Notes: generated by a model from the sequence alone, not told the origin. 64,000 nucleotides of DNA from Chloroflexota bacterium (GCA_003243965.1 QHBO01000016.1:133076-197075); one strand, 5' to 3'; counted from the first letter of the stretch, positions 8,709-19,027 are shown. Program-made: numbers and translations.

Positions 8709-10378
8709 ACCAGCGCGGACCCGGCGAGCACGTCGACGAGCTGATCAGCGCCTCGCTGAGCGGGAACCTGGACGACGCGGAGCGGCGCCTGCTGATCGAC
8801 CACCTGGCCGACTGCGAGCGCTGCCGGGAGACGCTTGCCGCCTTCACCGCCGAGCGCAGGTACCTGTCCGGGCTGCGCCAGGCGCCGGTTCCGCGGGACC
8901 TCGCTGCCCGGGTTCGGGCAGGCATCGAGTCCGGCCGCTTCGCCGCGGTCCCGTGGTGGCGGCGCCCATCGAGGCTTCTGGTCGGGGGCGCGATGGTGGC
9001 CACCGCCGCGGCGGCGGTACTGGTCGGGGTCCTGATCTCCACCAATCTGCGCCCGCCGGTGGCAAGCAGCAATTCGCCGCTGCCGTTCGGATCCGCCACG
9101 CTGAGCGCGTCGGCAACCTCGTCTGCGGCCGCGAGCGGGACTCCCGCTCCCTCGCAGAGCGCGGCGCCCCTGGCGGCCCAGCCGGTCGGGTACCTGGTGC
9201 TGACGCGGGTGAGCGCGACCGATCCGAGCAAGGGGTCGCGCCTGCAGATCGTCGCACCGGCGACCAACCAGGCGATCGTGACGATCACCACGCCCAGCGC
9301 ACAGAACCCGATCAGCGGCGGCATCCTGCACGCCTCGCTCTCTCCGGACGGGCGTTGGGTCGCCTTCGTCAGCCGCGTCGGCGCCAAGGGAACCGCAGCG
9401 GTCTGGGCGGCGCGCCTCTCCGACGGCGTGACCGTCAGTCTCGGAGAGGGAGCCGAGAGCGCGAACCCGTTCTACGACCAGCTCGCCTGGTCGGCCGATG
9501 GATCGGTGCTCGCCTACACGCTGATCTCCGGTCCGGACGCGGCCGGACCCTCCGACGTGTGGCTGTTCAGACCCTCCTCGAGTGACGTCCGGCAGCTGAC
9601 GGCCTCGGGCAGCGCCGTGGCGGCCAGCTTCGAGCCGGGCATCACCGGCGGCAACGCCCAGCTGTGGGTCAGCGTCGCCTCGGCGTCCGGGCCGACCAGC
9701 TACCGCCTGGCGATCCCCACCGCCTCGGGCACATCGCCCGAGAAGATCCAGCCCGCCACGGCCGCCACGGCCACCGTCAGCGGCGCCTTCCTGCCGCTGC
9801 TCGCCCCCGACGGTCGCAGCGCCATCGTCTGGCACGGCCAGATGGCCAAGGGCGCCGGCTGGCAGTTCCAGCGCGGCGGAATGCCCTATCTGGTCACCGG
9901 TGCGGACCCGGCATCGCTCAAGCTCAGCGACATGGGACAGCCGCTCTTCCCGAGCCTGACCTTGGCGCAGGGCGATGGCTTCGGCTCGGCGGCCATCGCC
10001 TGGAGCGCGGGGAGCGATGGCTTCGTGGTCTGGAACACGGCTTGGACCGGGGTGCCGCAGGCGGCCGGCTTCCCGGACCACCAGCGCATCTACCTCGGTC
10101 ACGTCCGCACCCGCGAGCTGATCGGCCCCAACCAGGCGCTGGACGCCAAGGACGTGACCGGCACGGTGGCGGCCATCCAGGACGTCAAGCTGGCTCCGGA
10201 CGGGCTGCACCTGGCGATCACCGTGGCCCGCCCGCTGGCGGGCGACCTCTCGGCGCCGGCGGCCGATCTGATCATCGTCAAGCGCGAGTACGGCACCACG
10301 CCGGACGGCGTCTCCAGCCTGGGGGCGGCCGGAAGCTGGAACGGCCCCGGGCTGTACCCATCGGTCGGGACCCCGTAG
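8705..10378 (+). CDS. anti-sigma factor with zinc finger, one membrane helix and beta-propeller-like extracellular domain
   Basis: The 557-aa product starts with an anti-sigma zinc-finger domain (HLADCERCRE, residues ~34-43, the HxxxCxxC motif), then a positively charged WWRRPSR stretch and one membrane helix at about residues 94-116. The remaining ~440 residues are outside the cell by prediction and look like TolB/WD40-type propeller blades (repeats such as LSPDGRWVAFVSR, WSADGSVLAY, LAPDGRSAIVW, LAPDGLHLAITVA). It would hold the coupled sigma factor at the membrane until an outside signal. The fusion of sensor propeller to the anti-sigma finger is notable. The start overlaps the sigma stop by 4 nt. 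Confidence 0.82.
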   Translation: MNQRGPGEHVDELISASLSGNLDDAERRLLIDHLADCERCRETLAAFTAERRYLSGLRQAPVPRDLAARVRAGIESGRFAAVPWWRRPSRLLVGGAMVATAAAAVLVGVLISTNLRPPVASSNSPLPFGSATLSASATSSAAASGTPAPSQSAAPLAAQPVGYLVLTRVSATDPSKGSRLQIVAPATNQAIVTITTPSAQNPISGGILHASLSPDGRWVAFVSRVGAKGTAAVWAARLSDGVTVSLGEGAESANPFYDQLAWSADGSVLAYTLISGPDAAGPSDVWLFRPSSSDVRQLTASGSAVAASFEPGITGGNAQLWVSVASASGPTSYRLAIPTASGTSPEKIQPATAATATVSGAFLPLLAPDGRSAIVWHGQMAKGAGWQFQRGGMPYLVTGADPASLKLSDMGQPLFPSLTLAQGDGFGSAAIAWSAGSDGFVVWNTAWTGVPQAAGFPDHQRIYLGHVRTRELIGPNQALDAKDVTGTVAAIQDVKLAPDGLHLAITVARPLAGDLSAPAADLIIVKREYGTTPDGVSSLGAAGSWNGPGLYPSVGTP

Positions 10379-10383
10379 GCCGC

Positions 10384-10389
10384 TATACT
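10384..10389 (+). promoter_or_regulatory. -10 box of the pyr operon
   Basis: TATACT lies about 8 nt before the PyrR-binding element, so the transcript would begin almost at the base of that stem. It sits just after the anti-sigma stop. No clear -35 box. Confidence 0.45.
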
Positions 10390-10397
10390 CGGCGCGA

Positions 10398-11926
<1,529 letters not shown>

Positions 11927-11930
<4 letters not shown>

Positions 11931-13324
11931 GCGGAGCAGGGTCGGTGCCCGCCGCTGCCACGTTTGGGCGGCTCTCTGACCCTCGCGCCTCGCTGATCGT
12001 CAGCGACGTGCGAATCATCGATCCGGTTCGCGGCACCGATCGGCGGGGCGACCTGGTGGTCGTCGACGGCCGCCTGTCGCGCGAGGAGCGGCCGCCGGAC
12101 GCTGCGCTCCGGATCGATGGGCGCAGCCTGGTCGCGGCGCCCGGTCTGTGCGACCTGCACACCCACCTCCGGGAGCCCGGCGGCCGCGGCGAGGCGCTCG
12201 GCAGCGGCACTCGCGCGGCTGCGCACGGGGGCTTCACCACGGTGTGCGCCATGCCGAACACCGACCCGGCCCTGGACGAGGCGCTGCGCCTCCGGGGACT
12301 GCTGGCGCACAGCGGCGACCTCGCCGCGCGGGTGAGGGCCATCGCGGCGGCCAGCGTGGGGCGCCGCGGAGAGCGGCTGACCGACTACCGGGCGCTGGCG
12401 GCGGCCGGGGCGGTTGGCTTCAGCGACGATGGCTCCGCGCTCGCCAGCGCGTCTCTGGTGCGTGCGGCACTCGCCTACCTCGCCCCACTGGGGCTGCCGC
12501 TGATCGAGCACGCCGAGGATCCGTCCCTCGCCGGAGCCTCCCAGATGCGCGCCGGCCCGGTCGCCACGCGACTCGGCCTCGCCGGCTGGCCGCCGAGCGC
12601 GGAGCTGACGATCGTCGAGCGGGACATCGCCCTTGCATCCGAGACGGGCGGCTGGGTCCACTTCACGCACCTCTCGACGGCGAGCGCGGTGGCCGCGGTC
12701 CGACGTGCCAAGCAGCTCGGTACGCGGGTCACCTGCGACGTTACGCCGCACCACCTGGCGCTGACCGACCGCTGGGTGGCGGGAGATCGTCGGTTTGCGT
12801 GGGAGGCGGAGGGGGTGACCGCCGACGGGCCGCCCGAGAGCCTCGATCCGCAGCTCGCGTACGACGGCAGCTGCCGCGTCAACCCGCCGCTCCCCTCGCG
12901 TGACGACGCGCTGGCGCTCATCGAGGCGCTCGCCGATGGGACCATCGACGCGATCGCCACCGACCATGCGCCGCATCCGCCGGAGCGCACGCTTGTCGAG
13001 TTTGAGGCGGCCGCTCCGGGGATCATCGGCCTCGAGACCGCGCTTTCCGTCGGCCTGGCGCTGGTCGAGTCCGGGCGCCTCTCGCTCGGCCGGCTGCTGG
13101 AAGCACTGTCCGTCACGCCGGCGGCGACGATCGGGGAGCATCGGTCGATGCAGCCCGGTGACCTTGCCGACCTCGTCGTGTTCGATCCGACCGCTCACTG
13201 GCGGCCGACCGACGCCACACTCGCCTCCGGCTCGCGCAACACGCCGCTCCTCGGTCGCGAGCTTCGTGGCCTGGTGCGTCTGACCCTCGCCGAGGGGCGG
13301 ATCACCTACGCCGACCTGCCGTAG
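11927..13324 (+). CDS. pyrC: dihydroorotase
   Basis: A 465-aa class I dihydroorotase; it closes carbamoyl-aspartate to dihydroorotate with a metal centre. The ligand motif DLHTHLREPG lies near residue 74, further metal-site segments are HAEDPSLAG and CDVTPHHL, then the ATDHAPH loop near residue 344. The C-terminal SRNTPLLGRELRG is typical of the class. An acidic insertion (around AEGVTADGPPESLDPQ) precedes the substrate loop RVNPPL. The GTG at 11927 forms a GTGA overlap with pyrB. Confidence 0.94.
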
Positions 13325-13419
13325 TAGCGGTCCGGCGCCTGGTTGCCCGCGATGTGGGACCATGCGGGACGCCCGCCGGCCGTGTCCGGCTAGGCTGGCC
13401 CACACCTCTCGAGTGCTGA

Positions 13420-13797
13420 ATGTCGATCCGCTACAACGAGGAGCTGGACCCGAACGAGGGACCCGGTTTCGGATGCTTCATCACCCAGGCGATCCTGTTC
13501 GCCGCAATCCTGCTGCTCATCCCGGTCGGCCTCTTCACCTTCGGCTGGCCGGTGTGGGTGCTGGCCGTTCTGCTGGTCATCGACATGCTGCTCCTGTTCC
13601 TGATCAGCATGACCAGCGTCTTTCTGCTGCGCGTCTTCTTCGCCGACCGGCGCCGCGGACGGGGCCGAACACTGGGGGCCGCGGCGCCACCACCGGTCAC
13701 CCGCGTGGTGAGCACGCGGCCGGAGCCATCGGTCAGCCCATCGGTCAGCCCATCGGTCTCCGATGAAAACATGACGGCGCCTGGGGATGGAGACTAG
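13420..13797 (+). CDS. small membrane protein of unknown function
   Basis: A 125-aa protein with two hydrophobic segments (about residues 20-43 and 45-72), then an Arg-rich stretch and a Pro/Ser-rich tail. The tail reads PSVSPSVSPSVSD because three copies of CATCGGT lie in tandem at 12-bp spacing in the DNA. No family is recognised. It lies 95 bp after pyrC and 3 bp before the next gene, so it may be carried on the pyr transcript. Confidence 0.6.
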   Translation: MSIRYNEELDPNEGPGFGCFITQAILFAAILLLIPVGLFTFGWPVWVLAVLLVIDMLLLFLISMTSVFLLRVFFADRRRGRGRTLGAAAPPPVTRVVSTRPEPSVSPSVSPSVSDENMTAPGDGD

Positions 13798-13800
13798 ATC

Positions 13801-14127
13801 GTGCCGCTGATGATGACCTTCTTCAACGTCCGCAAGGGCCGCGATACCCTCTTCAAGCGCGGGATGCGCCACTTCTTTCCGCGCACCGCGCGCCGCTACG
13901 AGGCCGAGTACGGCATCCGGTTCGTGGGCTGGTTCAACGTTACCGAGGGCTCGACCTGGGACAACGTGGTGATCCTGGATCTGCCGAACTACGCGGTCCT
14001 CGATCAGCTGTATGCCGATCCGCAGGCCCGGGGCCTCGGCCACCGGGTGGCGGAGTCCGTCTTCGACCGCAAGCAGACGATCTTCCTCCGGGAACGCATG
14101 GGCCCGGACTTCGTGTACAAGCCGTAG
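13801..14127 (+). CDS. conserved hypothetical protein, 108 aa
   Basis: A compact soluble protein with no signal peptide, rich in aromatic and basic residues (for example FFPRTARRYEAEYGIRFVGWFNV and LPNYAVLDQLYADPQ). The pattern of strands and helices resembles small dimeric alpha/beta-barrel proteins, but no motif is decisive. The GTG start has GGAG 8-9 nt upstream. It sits between the small membrane protein and the duplicated-domain protein within the pyr cluster. Confidence 0.6.
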   Translation: MPLMMTFFNVRKGRDTLFKRGMRHFFPRTARRYEAEYGIRFVGWFNVTEGSTWDNVVILDLPNYAVLDQLYADPQARGLGHRVAESVFDRKQTIFLRERMGPDFVYKP

Positions 14128-14151
14128 GAGCAGGAGCTGCACCCAAGACCG

Positions 14152-14970
14152 ATGTCATCGCCCCGGCTCACCGCGCTCCGTCAGCTTGCCGAGGAGGCAC
14201 AGCTCGAGCGCCGCGACTTCCTGTACGAAGCGACCGAGCAGCTTCGTCGCTTCTTCGACGACCAGCGCGACCGGTTGCGTGAGATCGGGCCGATCCGGCT
14301 GGTCGACGACGAGCAGGATTACCTGGTCTACAACCCGGTGGAGGAGAGCTGGACCACCCGGCTCACCTACCAGGACCCCGCAGACGGCGAGTGGTACGAC
14401 CAGGAGCAGACCGTGGAGACGTTCGCGGAGATCGTCGAGCTCTACAACCCCGCCGACGTGCTGGCCTGGATCGTGGAGGCGGCCCGCAACCCGACCGAGC
14501 ACCTGATGGCGGCCGACGAGCTCGCCAAGGACGAGCAGCTCGTCACCGATGAGGAGGACGACTGGCAGCGGGAGCTGCCAGTCGAGCAGCAGGAGCGGCT
14601 CGCTGCCCAGCGCCTCTGGCAGCTGGCGGACGCCTACCGGACCCAGATCCAGGCACAGCAGAAGCAGGTGCTCGGCGAGTTTGCGTCGAACGCCGAGGAG
14701 GTGCTCCGACGGACCGGCGACCTCCAGCTGCTCGATGAGCACGAGGACCAGCTGTGGCTGCGCGCCGACGGCCGCTTCGAGACGAGCCTGGACGTGACCG
14801 AAGCCGGCCACCCGGCTGGCCACCTGCCCGATCCCGTGCGCCCGGGAATGACGGTCACCGACGCGCGCGTCATCGCCGACTACTACGACGCCTCCGACGT
14901 GCTCGGCTGGGTGACCGACGCGCTCGCCGAACGCTATCCGGCCGTGGATTTCACCGCGGTCTACGAGTAA
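14152..14970 (+). CDS. uncharacterised acidic protein with internally duplicated domain
   Basis: A 272-aa, strongly acidic, cytosolic protein of unknown function. Two halves align: LRRFFDDQRDRLREIGPIRL followed by a strand-rich part and YNPADVLAWIVEAA in the first half, against EEVLRRTGDLQLL, then YYDASDVLGWVTDAL in the second. The linker between them (about residues 125-190) is Gln/Glu-rich and probably helical or coiled coil. It ends 8 bp before pyrE, so it is likely co-expressed with the pyrimidine genes; no direct link is known. Confidence 0.65.
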   Translation: MSSPRLTALRQLAEEAQLERRDFLYEATEQLRRFFDDQRDRLREIGPIRLVDDEQDYLVYNPVEESWTTRLTYQDPADGEWYDQEQTVETFAEIVELYNPADVLAWIVEAARNPTEHLMAADELAKDEQLVTDEEDDWQRELPVEQQERLAAQRLWQLADAYRTQIQAQQKQVLGEFASNAEEVLRRTGDLQLLDEHEDQLWLRADGRFETSLDVTEAGHPAGHLPDPVRPGMTVTDARVIADYYDASDVLGWVTDALAERYPAVDFTAVYE

Positions 14971-14978
14971 CGGCCTCG

Positions 14979-15599
14979 ATGGGTGAGGGCCGGCTTCCGC
15001 GCGGGGAGGCGCTCCGCCGGGCATCGGTGGAGGACCTGTTCGGCGCGGCGGAGGGGCTGCGCGACGGCCACTTCGCGCTGAAGAGCGGACGCCACTCGGC
15101 CCGCTACCTGGAGAAGTTCGCGGTGCTCCAGTACCCGCCGCTGACCGTCGAGCTCTGCCGCCGCCTGGCCGATGCGCTCGTCGGGTACGACCCCGACCTG
15201 GTGGTGGGGCCGACCACGGGCGGCGTGCTGCTCGCCTTCGAGACCGCACGGCAGCTGACCGAGCGAACGGGACGGCCGGTGCGCGGCATCTTCGCCGAGC
15301 CGGTGGGGCGCGGCCGGCGGGCCCTGCGACGCGGCTTCACCGCCTCCGCGGACAACCGGATCGTGCTCGTCGACGACATCCTGACGACCGGCGCGTCACT
15401 GGTCGAGACGATCCAGGCGGTGCGCCGCGCCGGCGGCGAGCCGCTGGCCGCGGCGGTGCTCGTCGACCGCTCCACCGAGCCTATCGAGCTCGGCTTCCTG
15501 CTGCACGCGCTGGCCCGCATCGAGATCGACTCGTGGGCGCTGGCCGACTGCGCCCTGTGCGAAGCCGGCGCGCCGGCCGCCAAGCCGGGGAGCTCCTAG
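14979..15599 (+). CDS. pyrE: orotate phosphoribosyltransferase
   Basis: A 206-aa OPRTase making orotidine monophosphate from orotate and PRPP. The substrate-side GHFALKSGRHSARYLEK lies near residue 29, the family motif DLVVGPTTGGVLLAFE near residue 72, and the PRPP loop IVLVDDILTTGASL near residue 127. The ATG at 14979 gives a typical N terminus. It completes the pyr cluster opened by pyrR; pyrD, pyrF and carAB are not in the window. Its stop abuts the stop of the convergent epimerase gene. Confidence 0.94.
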   Translation: MGEGRLPRGEALRRASVEDLFGAAEGLRDGHFALKSGRHSARYLEKFAVLQYPPLTVELCRRLADALVGYDPDLVVGPTTGGVLLAFETARQLTERTGRPVRGIFAEPVGRGRRALRRGFTASADNRIVLVDDILTTGASLVETIQAVRRAGGEPLAAAVLVDRSTEPIELGFLLHALARIEIDSWALADCALCEAGAPAAKPGSS

Positions 15600-16568
15600 C
15601 TACTCGTCCATCCCCGGCCCTGCTCCCACTCCACCGCCGGGACGGACGAACCCCTGCGCCTCGCGCGGGATCGGCTCCTGCCAGTTGATCTCGGCGATGC
15701 GTGCCGGTGGGAACTCGCCGTCCGGCGGCACGATCCCCGCCTCGGCCTCGAGCGGAATCCCGATCGGCGCCACGAAGTAGCGGCCCGCAAGTCGTCGCGA
15801 CTCTCGGTCGAGCGCGTAGCCGGCCTTCGCGCGGTGAAAGGTCACGGTCAGGTCGGCCTCGACGACCGGCGTGGAACGGGAGCCATCGGTCAGGTCGATG
15901 CGGGTCGGCGTATCGACCGCCACCACACTGCAGGCACGGCCCGCGGCCCTCGCGTGGGTGCGGATGGCGTTGAGCAGGTCGACTGCGGTCGAGATCGGCT
16001 CGCGCAGAGGACCGCTCGCCCCGCTTCCGAGCAACGCATCCACCAGCACCGTCGCGGATGCCAGCCGAGGGCGAAGGCGAAGCAGCAGCTCCGGCGACGG
16101 CGCGACGTACAGCTCCAGGGAATCGGCGGCGGCCATCGCCTGCAGCACGATCCAGTTGTGGCCGCTCGCCCCGGCCCGGATCCCAGCGGCGTCGCCAATG
16201 AGCACGCACATCACCCGCCTGCCGATGGCGGCAAGGCGGCGCGCGGCGACGAAGCCATCGCCGCCGTTGTTCCCGGGTCCGCACAGCACGCCGACCAGCG
16301 GTGGCTCCGCCAGCGGGCCGCCCGGGCCGCCCGGGCCGGTCGCGGACTCAACCATGCGCGCCAGCTCGGCGAGCACCAGCTCGGTGACTGCGGCCCCGGC
16401 GCTCTCCATCAACGCGTCCGCGCTCAGCCCCAGCTTCTGGGCCGCCTCGTCGATCTCGGCCATCTCGGCGCCGCCGATCAGGACCGGCACCCGGCGCCCC
16501 TGGTTCGCCGCGGGATGTATCGGTGAAGGCCCATCGGCCGCTGCCGGCCCATCGGCCGGATCGGTCAT
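15600..16568 (-). CDS. nnrE: NAD(P)H-hydrate epimerase (YjeF N-terminal domain), stand-alone
   Basis: A 322-aa protein carrying only the YjeF N-terminal epimerase domain, which repairs the damaged cofactor NAD(P)HX. The hallmark CGPGNNGGDGFVAARRL lies near residue 95 and an acidic VVAVDTPTRIDL segment near residue 218 stands where the family usually has a DIPSG-type motif, so that site is altered. The kinase (dehydratase) domain normally fused behind it is missing. About 30 extra residues lead the N terminus. It is the last gene of a three-gene minus-strand operon, overlapping the cytochrome c gene by 4 nt. Confidence 0.85.
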   Translation of the reverse strand: MTDPADGPAAADGPSPIHPAANQGRRVPVLIGGAEMAEIDEAAQKLGLSADALMESAGAAVTELVLAELARMVESATGPGGPGGPLAEPPLVGVLCGPGNNGGDGFVAARRLAAIGRRVMCVLIGDAAGIRAGASGHNWIVLQAMAAADSLELYVAPSPELLLRLRPRLASATVLVDALLGSGASGPLREPISTAVDLLNAIRTHARAAGRACSVVAVDTPTRIDLTDGSRSTPVVEADLTVTFHRAKAGYALDRESRRLAGRYFVAPIGIPLEAEAGIVPPDGEFPPARIAEINWQEPIPREAQGFVRPGGGVGAGPGMDE

Positions 16569-17041
16569 TTCAGCGTCTTCAGGTACGCGACCACGGTCGC
16601 GATCTCCTGCTTGCTGAGCTGGCCGTCAAATGCCGGCATGCTCTTTCGATCGATGCCCTTCACCGCCGGGTCGGTGCCGCCGATCCAGAGCTCTATCCAA
16701 TTGGAGGGGTGCGCCTTGCCGAGCTGCTGGAGGTTCGCGACGGTGGGGCCGTTTTGCAGCCCGTGGAGGTTCGGGAAGGCGCCCGATCCGGTGAGGTCCT
16801 GCCCGTGACACGCCTGGCAGCCGGCCTTCTTGATGATCGCCAGCGCCACGCCGGGATTGGCGCCGCCGCTCGGTGCGGCCGAGCCGCTGGCCCCGGGCAC
16901 GATGCCGACCAGCGACGGGTTGGTGCCGCTCAGGTTCGACGCCAGGTAGACGCCGCCGACCAGGAACAGGAAGACCGTCATCCACGCCGCCCAGGCCGGG
17001 ACGCCGGTCGATCGGGTGCCGATCCGCGTCCGAACGGTCAT
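16565..17041 (-). CDS. membrane-anchored c-type cytochrome
   Basis: A 158-aa mono-heme cytochrome c. One membrane helix (about residues 18-36) is followed by a Gly/Ser/Ala linker and a class I cytochrome c domain with the heme motif CQACH (Cys75, Cys78, His79) and a likely distal methionine in RKSMPAFDGQ. It would sit on the outer face of the membrane. It overlaps both neighbours by 4 nt, so the oxidase-like protein, this cytochrome and the epimerase are co-translated. It resembles the cytochrome partner (CcoO/CcoP or CoxB-like role) of cbb3 oxidases, but the partner here lacks heme ligands. Confidence 0.88.
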   Translation of the reverse strand: MTVRTRIGTRSTGVPAWAAWMTVFLFLVGGVYLASNLSGTNPSLVGIVPGASGSAAPSGGANPGVALAIIKKAGCQACHGQDLTGSGAFPNLHGLQNGPTVANLQQLGKAHPSNWIELWIGGTDPAVKGIDRKSMPAFDGQLSKQEIATVVAYLKTLK

Positions 17042-18603
17042 CGGCCGCCCATGGTCGCCGAAGGGGCGGAAATCGGCCCCGGGCTGTTCCCCGACGATAC
17101 GGTGATCGGGTCGTCGGCCGCGGGGCTGACGGTCACCGCCTCCACCGGCCGGCCGCTGGTGTACATCAGGAACAGCTCCACCAGCAGCGTGAGCGGCCCG
17201 AGCGCAGCCAGCGCGATCCCCAGAGCGGCCGCCGCCCGGTACCCGAACAGCTGCGCGGCGAGCTGGTCACCGCTCAAACCCTGGCCGGCCAGCGAAGCGT
17301 GCGCCAGGCCGGCGGCCATCAGCCCCAGCCCGCCGATGGTCACGCCGGCGAACGTGGTCCACAGGCGGACGGAGGCCATCGGTGTCTCCCGCCAGGCTCG
17401 GCGCAGGACACGCGGCAGAGCGTGGTCGGCCGCCGCATAGCCCGCAAAGGTGAAGGCACCATAGGCGGCGAACAGCCAAGCGCCAGCGGTCCACTCGGTC
17501 GGTGTCACGCTGGCCTGCACGCTGCGCAGCGAGCCGACAGCATCGAGTACCGCTCCCGCCAGCAGGAATGCCAGCGAGACGAGCGCGAAGGTGAGCGTCC
17601 CGGGCGTGAGCATCAGAGACCACCGGCCGCTCAGCGTGAAGACCAGGTTACCGATGACCAGGAAGACCGGCAGCACGAGCAGGATGGTCGCCACGTTGCC
17701 GGCGGTGGTGATGAAGTACGGGACCGTCGGATCGAGCAGCGCGCCGAGCGCGGAGCCGCCGGCGAGTACCAGCCACGTGACCAAGGCGAGCAGCGCCAGG
17801 CCGCCGGAGGCGAGCGGGTTGCCGGTGGCGCGCGGGACGACGTAGAAGAGCGTGGCAAACGTGATGCCCAGCAGCCAGTAGGTCGAGATGCCGCGTGCCG
17901 TGAAGGCGTCGACCAGCGCGAGGTTGGTGCCCGACAGCACGATCGGCGCGGCGGAGGCGAGCGCATACAGGCCGAGCAGTGCAAGCAGCCCCACGCCCGC
18001 AAAGAGGAGGCTGACATACGGACGATCTCCGCCGCTGAACTGCGCGCGCGCCGCGATCAGCGTCCGCCAGAAGGCCGCGTTGACGATGAAGATGCCCAGC
18101 AGCGCCAACCCGTCGACCGGGAGCGGGAACGTCGCGAGGCTGCCGCTGCCCGCGATCTTGGGCAGGAAGACGGTGAGCAGCCCGGCCGCCAGCGCCAGGT
18201 TCCAGACCAGCGCCCCGAGGAAGGCGATCCCCTCACCGGGGATCCGCTCGCCGGTCAGCCGCGGCGCGAGGAACAGCGCAACGGCGAATCCGGCATTGGT
18301 CAGCCAGCCGTAGACCAGCGCGTTGATGAAGGCGGCCTGGACGGTGATCGGGCTGATCTCGAAGGGCTGGTTGACGACCGGCAGCTGGAATCCGGCCCGC
18401 AGCTGCGGAAAGAGCAGCTGGGCAGCCCACAGCATCGCGAGCCCCGAGGCGGCCAGGAACCAGAGCGCGCCGAAGACGAAGAACCAGGTCGCCGCGGAGT
18501 CGGGAGCCGCGGGGATCAGGGAGCGTCGTCGCTTGGGCGGTTGGTCGTAGGGCCGCAGTTTCTTGGCGTATCCGGTCATCTGCGGGCGCAGGCCTCCGAG
18601 CAT
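17038..18603 (-). CDS. heme-copper oxidase subunit I (CcoN)-like membrane protein lacking the metal-ligand histidines
   Basis: A 521-aa protein with about 12-14 membrane helices whose layout follows cbb3 oxidase subunit I: NALVYGWLTNAGFAVALFLAPR (residues ~94-115) fits the low-spin heme helix and ISTYWLLGITFATLFYVVPR (~239-258) the Cu-B helix. The expected histidines are absent: no RxxHT in the first, no WYGHN in the second, and no HHxH after WLVLAGGSA (~277-285). The whole protein has only two His (394 and 435). It therefore cannot be a normal oxygen reductase. It is coupled to a cytochrome c gene. The start may be ATG 18603 or ATG 18579 (GGAGG 13 nt upstream). By homology this is a degenerate or repurposed oxidase subunit. 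Confidence 0.75.
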   Translation of the reverse strand: MLGGLRPQMTGYAKKLRPYDQPPKRRRSLIPAAPDSAATWFFVFGALWFLAASGLAMLWAAQLLFPQLRAGFQLPVVNQPFEISPITVQAAFINALVYGWLTNAGFAVALFLAPRLTGERIPGEGIAFLGALVWNLALAAGLLTVFLPKIAGSGSLATFPLPVDGLALLGIFIVNAAFWRTLIAARAQFSGGDRPYVSLLFAGVGLLALLGLYALASAAPIVLSGTNLALVDAFTARGISTYWLLGITFATLFYVVPRATGNPLASGGLALLALVTWLVLAGGSALGALLDPTVPYFITTAGNVATILLVLPVFLVIGNLVFTLSGRWSLMLTPGTLTFALVSLAFLLAGAVLDAVGSLRSVQASVTPTEWTAGAWLFAAYGAFTFAGYAAADHALPRVLRRAWRETPMASVRLWTTFAGVTIGGLGLMAAGLAHASLAGQGLSGDQLAAQLFGYRAAAALGIALAALGPLTLLVELFLMYTSGRPVEAVTVSPAADDPITVSSGNSPGPISAPSATMGGR

Positions 18604-18623
18604 CGCTGAGCCGGGACGGCGGC

Positions 18624-18629
18624 ATTGTA
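18624..18629 (-). promoter_or_regulatory. -10 box of the oxidase-like/cytochrome c/epimerase operon
   Basis: TACAAT read on the minus strand, 20 nt before the first ATG (18603). No good -35 match was found at 16-18 nt. Confidence 0.4.
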
Positions 18630-18704
18630 GCGAACGACCGGGAAGCCGCTGCCCGGCAGGACCGCACTCCCGTGGTGGAAGACTGGGCCGGCCGGAGTAT
18701 CTCA

Positions 18705-18776
18705 GCTGCTGGTGGCCGTCTGCCGGCTGCTGGCGGTGCCGCTGCTGGTGGCCGGTTGTCGGCTGCTGGCGGTCGT
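18705..18776 (+). repeat. 36-bp tandem repeat, two copies
   Basis: Two adjacent 36-bp units (18705-18740 and 18741-18776), each built of GCTGCTGGTGGCC followed by CGGCTGCTGGCGGT, differ at only a few positions, and degenerate copies continue to about 18795. The unit length is a multiple of three, but no credible gene covers it. Confidence 0.6.
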
Positions 18777-19027
18777 CGGCTGCGGGCGGTTGGTTGTCCC
18801 ATCAGCTGAGCGTCCGGTCACCCGAGGCGGCTTGCAGGCTGGCTTTTCCGGTCGGCTGCCCACCACATGGGCGCACGGGCCAGCGAATCGGACGCCAGAT
18901 GGACGTCATCGGTCATTCTGCCCAGCCGGCGGGTGAACGACCGACGGACGCGCCATCCGGGCCGGTTCGCCGGTCAGCTGCGCGGCACACGGGCGGCATT
19001 GGACTGCAACGGCTGATGGCGGACTGT

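Larger units (their letters stand above)
18604..19027 (+). other. intergenic stretch without recognised gene
   Basis: This gap holds the minus-strand promoter of the oxidase-like operon at its left end, a 36-bp tandem repeat in the middle, and two CATCGGT/ACCGATG heptamers. Short open frames exist but none shows a ribosome-binding site or a recognisable product. Confidence 0.6.

Noticed and set aside
18712-18936. 74-codon hydrophobic ORF over the 36-bp repeats
   Set aside because: Its apparent membrane character comes from the repeat itself; no ribosome-binding site or family match.
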